Positions 18,513 to 27,593 of a stretch of 64,000 bases of DNA are shown in pieces. The stretch is taken from NCBI GenBank assembly GCA_003212795.1, contig QCOV01000003.1, forward strand, positions 137,001-201,000, written 5' to 3'. Source of the DNA: OCS116 cluster bacterium AG-435-F03. GTDB taxonomy: Bacteria; Pseudomonadota; Alphaproteobacteria; MED-G09. The translations under genes and the position numbers were made by a program. The notes below the pieces were generated by a model. It searched no databases. It saw only the letters and a program-made list of their open reading frames with translations, and was not told where the DNA came from. Each line of letters starts with the position of its first letter. The stretch's first letter is position 1.

Positions 18513-19531
18513 AAAAATATACTAAATTTATTTTTTTTTTATTTCTTATAATTCTAATCAGTTCTGTAAGTTATGCGAAACCTCACAAACAATTATCAGA
18601 TTATAACTTTTTTAAAGATATAAAGAATCAGATACCGAGAGACGAGACTGTTCCTTATAAAATAGCTAACCCACTATTCTCAGATTACTCATACAAATTT
18701 CGTTTTGTACACATGCCATTAAATACAGCTGCAGAGTATTCCTATAATAATGTTTTCAATTTTCCCATTGGCACAACCATCATCAAAACCTTCGCTTACC
18801 CTATAGATGAAAGAGATTTAGATAAAGGTTTTCAACTTTTAGAAACGAGACTTTTGATAAAAAATAAAAATGGTTGGGAACCTTTGAGCTATATCTGGAA
18901 TAATGAACAAACAAACGCATTTCTAAAGTATACAGGTCATACATTCAATGTCAGCTGGATATCAAATAATGGACAAGAGAAGTATGTCAGATATAGAGCG
19001 CCGAATGTAAATCAATGTAAAACCTGTCATGAGATTAATAATAAAATACAACCCATCGGTCCAAAGGGTCGTAATATGAATATAAATTTTGTTTATCCTA
19101 GTGGGGAAGCTAACCAAATAGATTTTTGGCATGATAGAAAATTATTAAATAATATTCCTACACCTCTAAAAAGAAATCCAGCAATCTGGGATGATGCAAA
19201 ATATGGAATCAATGAAAGAGCAAGATCATATTTAGATGCAAACTGTGCTCACTGTCATCAAAAAGGTGCCTCTGCAAGTAATTCAGGTTTTTACCTTAAC
19301 ATAGATGAAAATAATTCTTCTATTTTAGGAATATATAAAACACCTGTAGCAGCGGGTAGAGGAAGTGGCGGACTGAAATACATTATTGATCCAGGAAATC
19401 CTGCTGATTCTATTTTATTATATAGAATGCTTTCTACTGACCCTGGCGTAATGATGCCTGAGTTAAGTAGAAATCTTCAACATGAGGAAGCAATACCATT
19501 AATAAGAGAATGGATTAGCCAACTAAAATAA
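18506..19531 (+). CDS. SO2930/HNE_0200-type diheme c-type cytochrome
   Basis: Exported c-type cytochrome of 341 residues. After the signal peptide (about 1-24, ending VSYA) there are two CxxCH heme sites: C171-C174-H175 and C247-C250-H251. The region between resembles the conserved family described as partner of the parallel beta-helix protein, whose gene overlaps this one by 7 bases. A C-terminal MMPEL provides a possible axial Met. The reaction is unknown; an electron-transfer role for the partner is inferred. It ends 13 bases before the convergent amt gene. Confidence 0.85.
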   Translation: MVKKYTKFIFFLFLIILISSVSYAKPHKQLSDYNFFKDIKNQIPRDETVPYKIANPLFSDYSYKFRFVHMPLNTAAEYSYNNVFNFPIGTTIIKTFAYPIDERDLDKGFQLLETRLLIKNKNGWEPLSYIWNNEQTNAFLKYTGHTFNVSWISNNGQEKYVRYRAPNVNQCKTCHEINNKIQPIGPKGRNMNINFVYPSGEANQIDFWHDRKLLNNIPTPLKRNPAIWDDAKYGINERARSYLDANCAHCHQKGASASNSGFYLNIDENNSSILGIYKTPVAAGRGSGGLKYIIDPGNPADSILLYRMLSTDPGVMMPELSRNLQHEEAIPLIREWISQLK

Positions 19532-19544
19532 GTTGAATAGTTTT

Positions 19545-20753
19545 TTATCCGTTTGTTTCACCATGAGAAGAAATATCAAGTCCTTCAACCTCAGAACTAT
19601 CATCAACTCTTAAACCAACGGTTAATTTTACAACATATGTTATTACTATAGTAGCTACTACTGATAAAACTAGAACAGCAACTGTGCCTTTCAATTGAAT
19701 CATTAATTGTGAAATAGCATTAATACCATCAGCATAACCGGCTCCACCAATATTCGCATCTACTAAAAATGCAACTAAAATAATACCTAACAATCCTCCA
19801 ATTCCATGTACAGCGAAAACATCAAGTGAGTCATCAATTTTTAAATTGTTCTTAACGATGTTTACAAACAGATAACAAATAATACCTGCTGATGCTCCAA
19901 TTATTAGAGCCCCTATTGGACCAACAGAACCAGATGCCGGCGTTATTGACGCTAGCCCAGCAATTGTTCCTGTAACTAGGCCAATTAAAGTTGGTTTTCC
20001 AAATCTAGACCAATCCATTAACATCCAAACTAGAGAAGCAGTTGCAGCTGAAATATGTGTAACAACCATTGCCATACCTGCATTTCCATCAGCAGCAAGA
20101 GCACTTCCGGCATTAAAGCCAAACCATCCAACCCACAGCATAGATGCACCAATCATTACCATTGCAGGATTATGAGGGGGATCAACCTGTAAAGGAAATG
20201 TTGAACGGGGTCCAAGCATAGCTGCTAAAACTAAAGCAGATGAACCAGCTGTTAAATGAACTACAAGCCCGCCAGCAAAATCCAAAAGTCCTGCTTGAAA
20301 TAACCAACCATTACCTGCCCAAATCCAATGTGTCACAGGCGCATAAACAATGAGAAGCCATAATCCACTAAATAAAAGAACAGCTGAAAATTTAATTCTT
20401 TCAACATATGCTCCAACAATTAAAGCTGGTGTAATTACTGCGAAAGTCATTTGAAAAGCAAAAAAGACTGTTTCTGGAATATCGCCTGAAAGTGTATCTC
20501 TACCAACTCCTGACAAAAACATTTTTGAGGTATCGCCAATCCATTGATTGCCATCGCCAAAAGCAAGGCTATAACCAATTACAAGCCAGAGAACTGATGC
20601 TAAACATGCAACAGAAATACATTGCATTAATACAGATAAAACATTCTTTTTACGAACCAAACCACCATAAAATAGTGCCAGTCCAGGTAAAGTCATAAAT
20701 AAAACCAAAGCTGTTGCAGTTATTATCCAAGCAGTATTTCCAGTGTCAATCAT
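19545..20753 (-). CDS. amt: Ammonium transporter Amt
   Basis: Inner-membrane ammonium channel of about 402 residues and 11 helices, running from N-terminal NTAWIITATALVLFMTLPGL to a cytoplasmic tail ending ISSHGETNG. The twin-His pore residues are in VTHWIWAGNGWL and AVHGIGGLLG; the family signature DFAGGLVVHLTAGSSALV is intact. An in-frame GTG twelve bases upstream exists, but the ATG at 20753 has a strong GGAGGGG site directly before it and is preferred. No glnK gene is adjacent, unlike the common glnK-amt pair. It reads away from the pheA-kdsB pair on the same strand. Confidence 0.95.
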   Translation of the reverse strand: MIDTGNTAWIITATALVLFMTLPGLALFYGGLVRKKNVLSVLMQCISVACLASVLWLVIGYSLAFGDGNQWIGDTSKMFLSGVGRDTLSGDIPETVFFAFQMTFAVITPALIVGAYVERIKFSAVLLFSGLWLLIVYAPVTHWIWAGNGWLFQAGLLDFAGGLVVHLTAGSSALVLAAMLGPRSTFPLQVDPPHNPAMVMIGASMLWVGWFGFNAGSALAADGNAGMAMVVTHISAATASLVWMLMDWSRFGKPTLIGLVTGTIAGLASITPASGSVGPIGALIIGASAGIICYLFVNIVKNNLKIDDSLDVFAVHGIGGLLGIILVAFLVDANIGGAGYADGINAISQLMIQLKGTVAVLVLSVVATIVITYVVKLTVGLRVDDSSEVEGLDISSHGETNG

Positions 20754-20820
20754 TGTCCCCTCCACTAAAGAATCTGAAAAAATTTCGATATTTGTTAGAT
20801 CAATTAATCATAATAGAATT

Positions 20821-20872
20821 AATATGTGTATACATAATATTGATCTTAGTTCACACATATTACACATAATAT
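20821..20872. repeat. Inverted and direct repeats upstream of amt
   Basis: AATATGTGTA (20821-20830) faces CACACATATT (20852-20861), an inverted repeat with 9 of 10 matches. ACATAATAT occurs twice in direct orientation (20832-20840 and 20864-20872). The block lies about 70-120 bases before the amt start, where a regulator of nitrogen uptake could bind. AT-richness makes chance a real possibility. Confidence 0.3.
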
Positions 20873-20897
20873 AGGATGTCTTATTGGCCTTTTATTT

Positions 20898-21725
20898 TTA
20901 ATCTCTGGCTGAAGGGTAAACACCTAAAATTTTTATCTCTTCAGAGTAATATTCTAATTCATCTATTGCAGTCTTAATTGCTTCAGATTCTAAATGACCT
21001 TCTAAATCAGTATAAAACTGAGTAGATTGAAAGCTTCCATCAACCTGATAACTTTCGAGCTTAAGCATATTAACTCCATTGGTAGCAAAACCACCCATAG
21101 CTTTATAAAGTGCAGAAGGAACATTCTTAACTTTAAAAACCAAAGTAGTGATAAATTTCTCACCTTTATTCTCAGGAATGATTTTATCTTTGCAGAGAAT
21201 CAAAAACCTAGTTGTATTATGGCCAGCATCTTCCATATCTTCTTTTAAAATTTTTAGATTATATATTTCTGCTGCTAGTGGCGATGCTATAGCCGCAATT
21301 GAGGTGTCCTTTAATTCGGAAACCTCCCTTGCTGATCCTGCGGTATCTGCGCTAACAACAGGATTCAAACCAAGATCAAGAATAGAATTTCTACATTGAC
21401 TCAATGCCATTTCATGACTTCTTACAGTCTTTATATCTTTTAGAGAGGATTCATTTAATGACATTAAACAATGATTTATTTTGAGAAAAAGTTCTCCTAT
21501 AATATTTACATTAGAAGTTGGCATAAGTCTGTGAATGTCAGAAACTCTTCCTGCAATAGTATTTTCGATTGGAATCATTGCTAAGTCAATTTCATTCTTT
21601 TCAAGAGAAATAAAAACCTCATCAAATGTTTTAAGAGCAATTGATGATGAGTTGTTATCATATAAATTGCAGGCAATATGTGAGTTTGCACCCGCCTCGC
21701 CCTGGTATCCAATTTTTTTTGTCAT
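20898..21725 (-). CDS. pheA: Prephenate dehydratase
   Basis: Converts prephenate to phenylpyruvate in phenylalanine synthesis. The 275-residue monofunctional protein has IGYQGEAGANSHIA at the N terminus, the ENTIAGRVSDIHRLM segment, the catalytic HNTTRFLIL motif, and a C-terminal ACT domain (about 190-275) with ESYQVDGSFQSTQFYTDLEG for feedback control by phenylalanine. Its ATG overlaps the kdsB stop (TAATG). The kdsB-pheA order beside a divergent CycM-like cytochrome is common in alphaproteobacteria. Confidence 0.96.
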   Translation of the reverse strand: MTKKIGYQGEAGANSHIACNLYDNNSSSIALKTFDEVFISLEKNEIDLAMIPIENTIAGRVSDIHRLMPTSNVNIIGELFLKINHCLMSLNESSLKDIKTVRSHEMALSQCRNSILDLGLNPVVSADTAGSAREVSELKDTSIAAIASPLAAEIYNLKILKEDMEDAGHNTTRFLILCKDKIIPENKGEKFITTLVFKVKNVPSALYKAMGGFATNGVNMLKLESYQVDGSFQSTQFYTDLEGHLESEAIKTAIDELEYYSEEIKILGVYPSARD

Positions 21726-22450
21726 TATAAATCCATACTTCTTCTTGCTATCTCAAGATCTTCTTGTGTATCTACACTTATAGGTAGTTCATCTATCAGA
21801 CCTAAAACTATTTTCATACCATTTTCGATGGCTCGCATTTGTTCAAGTTTTCTTTCAATTTCAGATTCAGATTGGTCAAATCCAATAAAAGTCTCAAGTG
21901 CTTTTCTTTTATAGCCATAAATTCCAACATGGTGATATAAAAATTCTTCTTTACCTATATCAAATCTTCTATCAAAATCATCAACATAATTACTCTCTGA
22001 TATATTTTTAACATAAGCCTTTACAATATTTTTATTTAAAAATTCTTCTTCTGATGAAATTTTAACACCTAAAGTTGAAATATCAGCGTCATTTGATTCT
22101 AATAATGATATTATCTTCGACAATGCATCTTTGTGAATATTTGGTAAATCTCCTTGTAAATTTACGATAATGTCGAATTTAGATTCTTTGTCATACATAT
22201 TCAAAGCTTCATATATTCTATCTGAGCCAGATGCATGATCAGGATTAGTTAATATTGCTTCACCGCCAATATTCTCTATTACCTCTTTAATCTCAACATT
22301 ACCAGCTGCAACAATTACTTTAGCTATATTAGCTTCTCTAGCTCTTTTATAGACATGAGCTATCATTGGCTCACCATTTATATCCGCCAAAGGCTTATTT
22401 GGAAGTCTAGTGGATTCTAAACGTGCAGGTATAATTATTAAATTTTTCAT
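21725..22450 (-). CDS. kdsB: 3-deoxy-manno-octulosonate cytidylyltransferase (CMP-KDO synthetase)
   Basis: Activates KDO with CTP for lipopolysaccharide inner-core synthesis. The 241 residues show IIPARLESTRLPNKPLADI at the N terminus (nucleotide binding), ASGSDRIYEAL, NLQGDLPNI, and the YHHVGIYGYKRKAL segment, all expected of KdsB. Its presence shows the cell makes a Gram-negative LPS core. It overlaps pheA by one base and is divergent from the cytochrome c gene 98 bases away. Confidence 0.96.
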   Translation of the reverse strand: MKNLIIIPARLESTRLPNKPLADINGEPMIAHVYKRAREANIAKVIVAAGNVEIKEVIENIGGEAILTNPDHASGSDRIYEALNMYDKESKFDIIVNLQGDLPNIHKDALSKIISLLESNDADISTLGVKISSEEEFLNKNIVKAYVKNISESNYVDDFDRRFDIGKEEFLYHHVGIYGYKRKALETFIGFDQSESEIERKLEQMRAIENGMKIVLGLIDELPISVDTQEDLEIARRSMDL

Positions 22451-22548
22451 ATTGCTATTCTTTTAATTTAAATTTATTAAGTAGTTTAATTAAATTGTCT
22501 AATTTAATTATCTACAAATATAACAAATATTGATATAGAAAAAACGGG

Positions 22549-23445
22549 ATGAATTTAAACATAGGTATAATAATCAAAGGTTTTTTAGCTATCTCTATTA
22601 CATTATTGATAGTCATAGGAATTATTAGGACAAGTAATAACCTATTTTATGTTGAATCAATAAATCCGCCTTCAAAAGATGAATTATTTGCAAATATAGA
22701 TTTTATAGATGAAAGTTATTTTTCTCAAACTTCTAAACCTAATAATGAAATCAAAGTAACACACACAGTACTTGGAAGAGAAAATTTAGAAAAAAAACTT
22801 GAAAAGCAAATAAGATTTGTTGAACATTTCAAGTCAATAATTACTGCGCAAGAATTAGACCTTAAAATTAATGAAGAGCAAACAGCATTAAATTTTCTTC
22901 TCAGTGGAAAATCTCATAGGGTCCTAAATAAAGATGACCTTGAAAATAAAATCTCTGTTACTGAAAAAAAACTTAACTTACTAAAAACAATAAGGCTTTC
23001 ATATGGTGATTCAGGAACTACTGAATTAGCTGTAGTTTCTGATGCTCCTGTAGCAAACCTTGTTGTTCCTGAAAAACCAAAATTAACTTTTGAAGAATTA
23101 TTAGCTACTGCCTCAATTGAGGATGGTAAAAAGGTTTCTTCTAAATGTACTGCTTGTCACGGGTTTAATTCAGGAGGTGGAAACAGAATTGGCCCAAATT
23201 TATGGGGAATTTTAGGAAAAGCTAAAGCCGAAGCAAGTGGTTTTAAATATTCTGACTCTCTTATGGGGCTTGGAGGAATATGGTCAATTGAGGATATGAA
23301 TTTATGGCTTAAAAGCCCTAAAAAATATGCACCAGGCAATTCAATGGCTTTTGTAGGACTAAGAAAAGATAAAGACAGAGCGAATCTAATTGCATATCTT
23401 AATTCAATGTCAGAAAGTCCTGTTTCATTGACAACTTTAAAATAA
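22549..23445 (+). CDS. Membrane-anchored c-type cytochrome (CycM-like)
   Basis: A class I cytochrome c held in the inner membrane by an N-terminal helix (about 5-27), likely carrying electrons between the bc1 complex and oxidases. The heme site is C200-C203-H204 (CTACH), with ligand Met266 in GNSMAF and NRIGPNLWGILG between. Residues 35-185 form a long, charged, probably helical spacer not usual in CycM, which is near 180-200 residues; this protein has 298. The position divergent from kdsB-pheA supports the CycM assignment. Confidence 0.85.
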   Translation: MNLNIGIIIKGFLAISITLLIVIGIIRTSNNLFYVESINPPSKDELFANIDFIDESYFSQTSKPNNEIKVTHTVLGRENLEKKLEKQIRFVEHFKSIITAQELDLKINEEQTALNFLLSGKSHRVLNKDDLENKISVTEKKLNLLKTIRLSYGDSGTTELAVVSDAPVANLVVPEKPKLTFEELLATASIEDGKKVSSKCTACHGFNSGGGNRIGPNLWGILGKAKAEASGFKYSDSLMGLGGIWSIEDMNLWLKSPKKYAPGNSMAFVGLRKDKDRANLIAYLNSMSESPVSLTTLK

Positions 23446-23513
23446 TAAAAATTATATTTAAATTAAATATTTATTTAGTTTAATATACATAATGATAATT
23501 AGGGGATTTAATT

Positions 23514-24854
23514 ATGGACAAAATAGCATCAAAATCTGAGGTCTTTTTTGGAGCAGATACTGTAAAAGCTCCTGAACCGAAACTTGGAAGCAAACCTATT
23601 CTCGGCAATAGATATACATCAAAAGAATTTATGGAATTAGAATGGGAAAAATTATTCACTAAAGTTTGGCAAGTTGCAGGACTAGAACAACAGCTTGAAA
23701 ACCCGGGAGATTTTTTTACTTTTGATTTTGGAAGAGAATCTATTTTGTGCGCTAAAGGCGAAGACTCTAAGATAAGATGTTTCTATAATGTATGTCAGCA
23801 CAGAGGCAATCAACTAGTACAAGTTGAAGAAGGTAATTTAGATGGTTTTTCTTGTGCATATCATGCTTGGAAATTTGGGCTTGATGGAACTTTAGAATAT
23901 GTTCCAGATGAAGAGGACTTTACACAAGGTTCACCATGCGGAAAAAGAAATTTAGTTGAAATTAAATCAGAAATATGGGCAGGTTTCATTTTCTTTAACT
24001 TGGACCCAAATTCAAAATCCCTTAAAGAATATCTTCATCCAGTTATGGATCAATTAGAAAATTATCCAATATCAGAAATGATTAGAACTCATTGGGTAAC
24101 AGTTGAAGGTGACTGGAATTGGAAATGTGTTCAAGACAATTTTAATGAGTCGTATCATACTCCTTATGTTCACCCAGCATTAAAGTATTTTTCAGATGAA
24201 AAATATTATTCATGTCAATTTGATATGTATGACAGCATGCATGCCAGAATGCTAATGCCAGGTTATATCCCAAGTAAAAGTGTTTATGATGAAGAAAAGA
24301 AGGTCCTGGAAGCCATAGCACCTGCGATTGAATACTGGGAAATGGATGCTAATGATTATAAAGGTAGATTATTGGATATCAGGGAAGACCTTCAAAAACA
24401 GAAAAGAAAATTAGATAAAGAAAAAGGTTATGATTTTAGTAAGTTTTCAGACACTCAACTGACCGACCACCATCATTATACAATCTTCCCAAATATGTCT
24501 TTCAGTGTAAAACCTGATGGAATGCAGTGGCTTAGAGGCACTCCTCACCCAACAGATCCAACTAAATGCTATTTTGATTACTGGTATCTTACATTATTTC
24601 CAAAAGGAGTTGATGAGTATTACTCACATATGCTGAAAAAGAAGACTGCAATAAATACTAAAATTCCTCATGTGTCTGGTCACCATACTGAAGTAGATGT
24701 TGGTGATGGTATTTCAGAGGATGTCGCCATTTGGACAAGTCAACAAAAAGGATTAAGCTCTAGAGGATATATTGGTGACTATATGCCAGCACAAGAAAAT
24801 AGAATCAGATTTTTCCATGAAAATATTGATAAATATCTTTTTGGGGATGAATAA
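23514..24854 (+). CDS. Rieske non-heme iron oxygenase, alpha subunit (module 1)
   Basis: A 446-residue oxygenase alpha subunit. The Rieske [2Fe-2S] site is C94-x-H96 and C114-x2-H117. The catalytic iron site is DNFNESYHTPYVH with H215 and H220. The residue three before the first His, Asp in naphthalene-dioxygenase-type enzymes, is E212. A segment with DIREDLQKQKRK, QLTDHHHY and TIFPN is shared with two paralogs in this window. The next gene encodes an NTF2-like protein, the fold of classical beta subunits. No reductase is nearby. AGGGG lies 9 bases before the ATG. Substrate is unknown. Confidence 0.9.
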   Translation: MDKIASKSEVFFGADTVKAPEPKLGSKPILGNRYTSKEFMELEWEKLFTKVWQVAGLEQQLENPGDFFTFDFGRESILCAKGEDSKIRCFYNVCQHRGNQLVQVEEGNLDGFSCAYHAWKFGLDGTLEYVPDEEDFTQGSPCGKRNLVEIKSEIWAGFIFFNLDPNSKSLKEYLHPVMDQLENYPISEMIRTHWVTVEGDWNWKCVQDNFNESYHTPYVHPALKYFSDEKYYSCQFDMYDSMHARMLMPGYIPSKSVYDEEKKVLEAIAPAIEYWEMDANDYKGRLLDIREDLQKQKRKLDKEKGYDFSKFSDTQLTDHHHYTIFPNMSFSVKPDGMQWLRGTPHPTDPTKCYFDYWYLTLFPKGVDEYYSHMLKKKTAINTKIPHVSGHHTEVDVGDGISEDVAIWTSQQKGLSSRGYIGDYMPAQENRIRFFHENIDKYLFGDE

Positions 24855-24876
24855 TTAATTTTTATATAGGTAAGTT

Positions 24877-25410
24877 ATGGATGAAAAATTAAAACTGGCA
24901 GCGGATAAAATTGAAATTGCTGATGTTGTTTATAAATACTGTCGGGCTATCGACAGAATGGACCGCGAGCTTCTTGAATCTGTATTTCATGAAGACTCTA
25001 TTCATCATCACGGTGAATATGAAGGGCCATCCTCAGATTTCTGTAATTTTGCATTTGATATACTTGCAGAAATGGAATTTACACAACATTTAGTTGGTAA
25101 TCTTCTTATTGAAGTGGATGGGGATACTGCTTGGTCTGAGGCATATTGGACTGCATTTCATCGAATAGCAAAAGGTAAAGAATCTGATATGGGTTTTTTA
25201 GCAGAGCATGACCCTTCAATTGATGAGGATGTTTTTGTTAGCGGAAGATATATTGATCGTTTTGAAAAGAGAAATGGTGAATGGAAGATTGCAAAAAGAC
25301 AAGGCGTTCATGATTGGGTAAGATTTGAACCTGCTAATGAAAAAGGCCAACTTGAAGCAGCGGGCCCAACTGCTAGTAGAAGCCGACAAGATCCAGCTTA
25401 TCAAAGATAA
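24877..25410 (+). CDS. NTF2/SnoaL-like protein, possible oxygenase partner
   Basis: A 177-residue protein of the SnoaL_4/NTF2-like cone fold. The N-terminal motif ADVVYKYCRAIDRMDRELLE and the later VSGRYIDRFEKRNGEWKIAK are typical. This fold is used by small subunits of aromatic dioxygenases, by dehydratases and by cyclases. It follows the first Rieske gene by 22 bases, so a role as accessory subunit or next-step dehydratase/isomerase is inferred. A homolog lies at 34991-35512 near another Rieske gene. It is convergent with the P450 gene 8 bases away. Confidence 0.82.
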   Translation: MDEKLKLAADKIEIADVVYKYCRAIDRMDRELLESVFHEDSIHHHGEYEGPSSDFCNFAFDILAEMEFTQHLVGNLLIEVDGDTAWSEAYWTAFHRIAKGKESDMGFLAEHDPSIDEDVFVSGRYIDRFEKRNGEWKIAKRQGVHDWVRFEPANEKGQLEAAGPTASRSRQDPAYQR

Positions 25411-25418
25411 ATATATAG

Positions 25419-26663
25419 TTATCTTTTATCGAAAGTTATAAAAAACTCTTTCATCGGCATAAAAAACATACTGAAATTGTGAACAGGCTCTTGAAGTGGT
25501 TTATCAATTTTTATATTTTTCATTCTCTGAACAAGAAACTTAAAAGAACGTATCATTTCTTGCCTGCCTAATAAAGCACCTGGACAATGGTGTGCTCCTG
25601 ATCCAAAAGCCATATGAGCACCAACACCTTCTCTGTTTAATTGAAACTGATGCGGGCATGAAAATTTTTCTTCATCCCTATTGGCCGGTCCATATCCCAT
25701 CATCACCATTGAATCTTTAGGTATTACAGTTCCAGATACTTCAACATCTTTGCTAGTCCTTCTTAATAGAAACTGGACGGGACTTTCCCATCTAAGAACT
25801 TCTTCGATAAAGGGTTTAAGAAGTGACTCATCTTCATAAATTTTTTCTGCAATATCGGGAAACCTAATAAGTGCCCACATTCCATGATTAATTGCACTTT
25901 GAGTTGTTTCATACCCTCCGGTAATTAGTTGATGCATTAAGTTTTGTAGTTCGTGCATAGATAAGGGCTCTTCATCATCGCCATGAGCATGAACCATTGC
26001 CGACATTAAGTCTTCTTTTGGGTTTTTTCTTCTATCTTCAAATACTTCTGCTAAAAAAAGTTGAGCTTCAAGCTCAGTCTTTGCATTTGCTGTTACTTCT
26101 TCTTCAGTTGCAATAGGAGCCCTGCTCGCTCCTAACATTGAGTCTGCCCACTTCTTGAAAGTTGCAACATTATCTCGAGATAAACCCAACTGCTCAGCAA
26201 TAATTATACCTGGCATACGCATAGCAAATTCATCATTAAAATCACAATTTCCTTTTTCAATAAAATTATCAATTAATTCATTCACCACTTCATCAAGATG
26301 AGGCAATAATTCATCTACCCTTTTTTTGGTAAACACCCTATCAACAAGTTTTCTGTATCTCTTATGAACAGGGGGATCAGTTCTTTGAAGAGTTTGAACA
26401 TGCTCCCACCCTCCTCCATCTACAAGAATATTCTGATGTAAAGATGAAAATTCACCTCTCGTTGCTACGCTTACATCATTAGAGAATGTCTCATAATCTT
26501 TCAGCGCCATCCTAATATCATCATATTTTGTGAGCATATAAATTCCTACTCCAGGAATTTGGTATACAGGTTGTTCTTTATGGAGTACGCCATAAAATTC
26601 ATAAGGATCGCTATTCACTAGCGGATCTAAAAAATTATATTTTTCAACATTACTTTCAGACAT
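25419..26663 (-). CDS. Cytochrome P450
   Basis: Soluble bacterial P450 monooxygenase of 414 residues. The I-helix motif GGYETTQSAI, the K-helix ExxR in EEVLRWESP, and the heme-binding loop FGSGAHHCPGALLGR with thiolate ligand about C360 are all present. ATG at 26663 is taken as start; a TTG six bases upstream, better spaced from GGGG, is possible. It appears to be the last gene of an operon with the NmrA-like and FAD genes. No ferredoxin gene is nearby. Overall layout resembles the bacterial CYP families that oxidise terpenoids and steroids, but the substrate cannot be read. Confidence 0.92.
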   Translation of the reverse strand: MSESNVEKYNFLDPLVNSDPYEFYGVLHKEQPVYQIPGVGIYMLTKYDDIRMALKDYETFSNDVSVATRGEFSSLHQNILVDGGGWEHVQTLQRTDPPVHKRYRKLVDRVFTKKRVDELLPHLDEVVNELIDNFIEKGNCDFNDEFAMRMPGIIIAEQLGLSRDNVATFKKWADSMLGASRAPIATEEEVTANAKTELEAQLFLAEVFEDRRKNPKEDLMSAMVHAHGDDEEPLSMHELQNLMHQLITGGYETTQSAINHGMWALIRFPDIAEKIYEDESLLKPFIEEVLRWESPVQFLLRRTSKDVEVSGTVIPKDSMVMMGYGPANRDEEKFSCPHQFQLNREGVGAHMAFGSGAHHCPGALLGRQEMIRSFKFLVQRMKNIKIDKPLQEPVHNFSMFFMPMKEFFITFDKR

Positions 26664-26682
26664 AACCAAATATTAACCCCTT

Positions 26683-27591
26683 TTATATATTATCCCAATC
26701 ATGTTTTTTTATCCAGTCCTCAAAATAAGTAGGCGTGATAGAAAATTTTTTATATAAGTCATTCATTTCAATTGCTAAGGGTGAAGGATCTTGTTCGTTA
26801 TACCATCTATAAAAGGCAGCCATTCCTCCGTAGATTGATGGTTTTTCATATTCCTCAGATCCAGTAACAAGTTTGCTCATCTGCCTTGCAAAACTATTTG
26901 GTTCAAGACTTTGAAATGCTATTTTTCTTCCAAGAGATTTTGAGAATCTTTCTGCAACTTCATGGCCAAGTAAAATTTCCGGTCCACCAACAGTAATTTT
27001 ATCAGCCTTTACATCTTTATCGGATAATGCAGCAACCATAAAAGCAGCAACATCTTCAAGACATATCCATGAAATTTTTAAGGTTTCACTGCAAGGATAA
27101 GCAAATGTATCACTCTTTACTATCGATGGTTTAGCCCAAAATCTAGATAAATTATCCATAAATACAACGGATCTAATCACCGCATAATCCATTCCACTTT
27201 CAGCCATGGATTTTTCTATCTCTCTTCTTCCATCATGAGCTGCTAATCCATTATCAGTAGGGGCAACATAACAACTTGTATTGAAAACAATTTTTTTAAC
27301 ACCCATTTCTTTTCCAGCATTTGTTATATTTTCACCCCATTGCTTAGCAATATCTCTATCAAAGACAAAAGGTAAATTCATAGCAATACAATCGATACCT
27401 TGGGAAGCCTTCTTAAGTGTATCAATATCAAAAAGATCTGCCTTTACGCTTTCTACATCTCCTTCTATTTCGCTATTATAATTTTCTGGATATCTTGAAG
27501 CTGCTCTGATTTTATATCCGTTTTTAATTAATGTATTAACTAAAGGAACACCTTGATCTCCACTTGCTCCATATACTAAAACTTTTTCCAT
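26683..27591 (-). CDS. NmrA-like NAD(P)-binding protein (atypical SDR)
   Basis: A 302-residue Rossmann-fold protein beginning VLVYGASGDQGVPLVNTLI, an atypical SDR nucleotide-binding motif of the NmrA/isoflavone-reductase-like kind. Such proteins are either reductases or redox-sensing regulators. Residues about 120-220 include YAVIRSVVFMDNLSRFW and ISWICLEDVAAFMVAAL, matching the family. It lies between the FAD enzyme and the P450, with 2- and about 19-base gaps, so it probably acts in the same pathway. The specific reaction is unknown. Confidence 0.8.
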   Translation of the reverse strand: MEKVLVYGASGDQGVPLVNTLIKNGYKIRAASRYPENYNSEIEGDVESVKADLFDIDTLKKASQGIDCIAMNLPFVFDRDIAKQWGENITNAGKEMGVKKIVFNTSCYVAPTDNGLAAHDGRREIEKSMAESGMDYAVIRSVVFMDNLSRFWAKPSIVKSDTFAYPCSETLKISWICLEDVAAFMVAALSDKDVKADKITVGGPEILLGHEVAERFSKSLGRKIAFQSLEPNSFARQMSKLVTGSEEYEKPSIYGGMAAFYRWYNEQDPSPLAIEMNDLYKKFSITPTYFEDWIKKHDWDNI

Positions 27592-27593
27592 AA

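Noticed and set aside
20754-20897. Sigma54 promoter or riboswitch upstream of amt
   Set aside because: No -24/-12 GG/GC elements and no conserved RNA aptamer pattern could be found.
24877-25410. Classical dioxygenase beta subunit
   Set aside because: It shares only the general NTF2-like fold; the sequence resembles SnoaL_4 proteins and lacks recognisable beta-subunit motifs.
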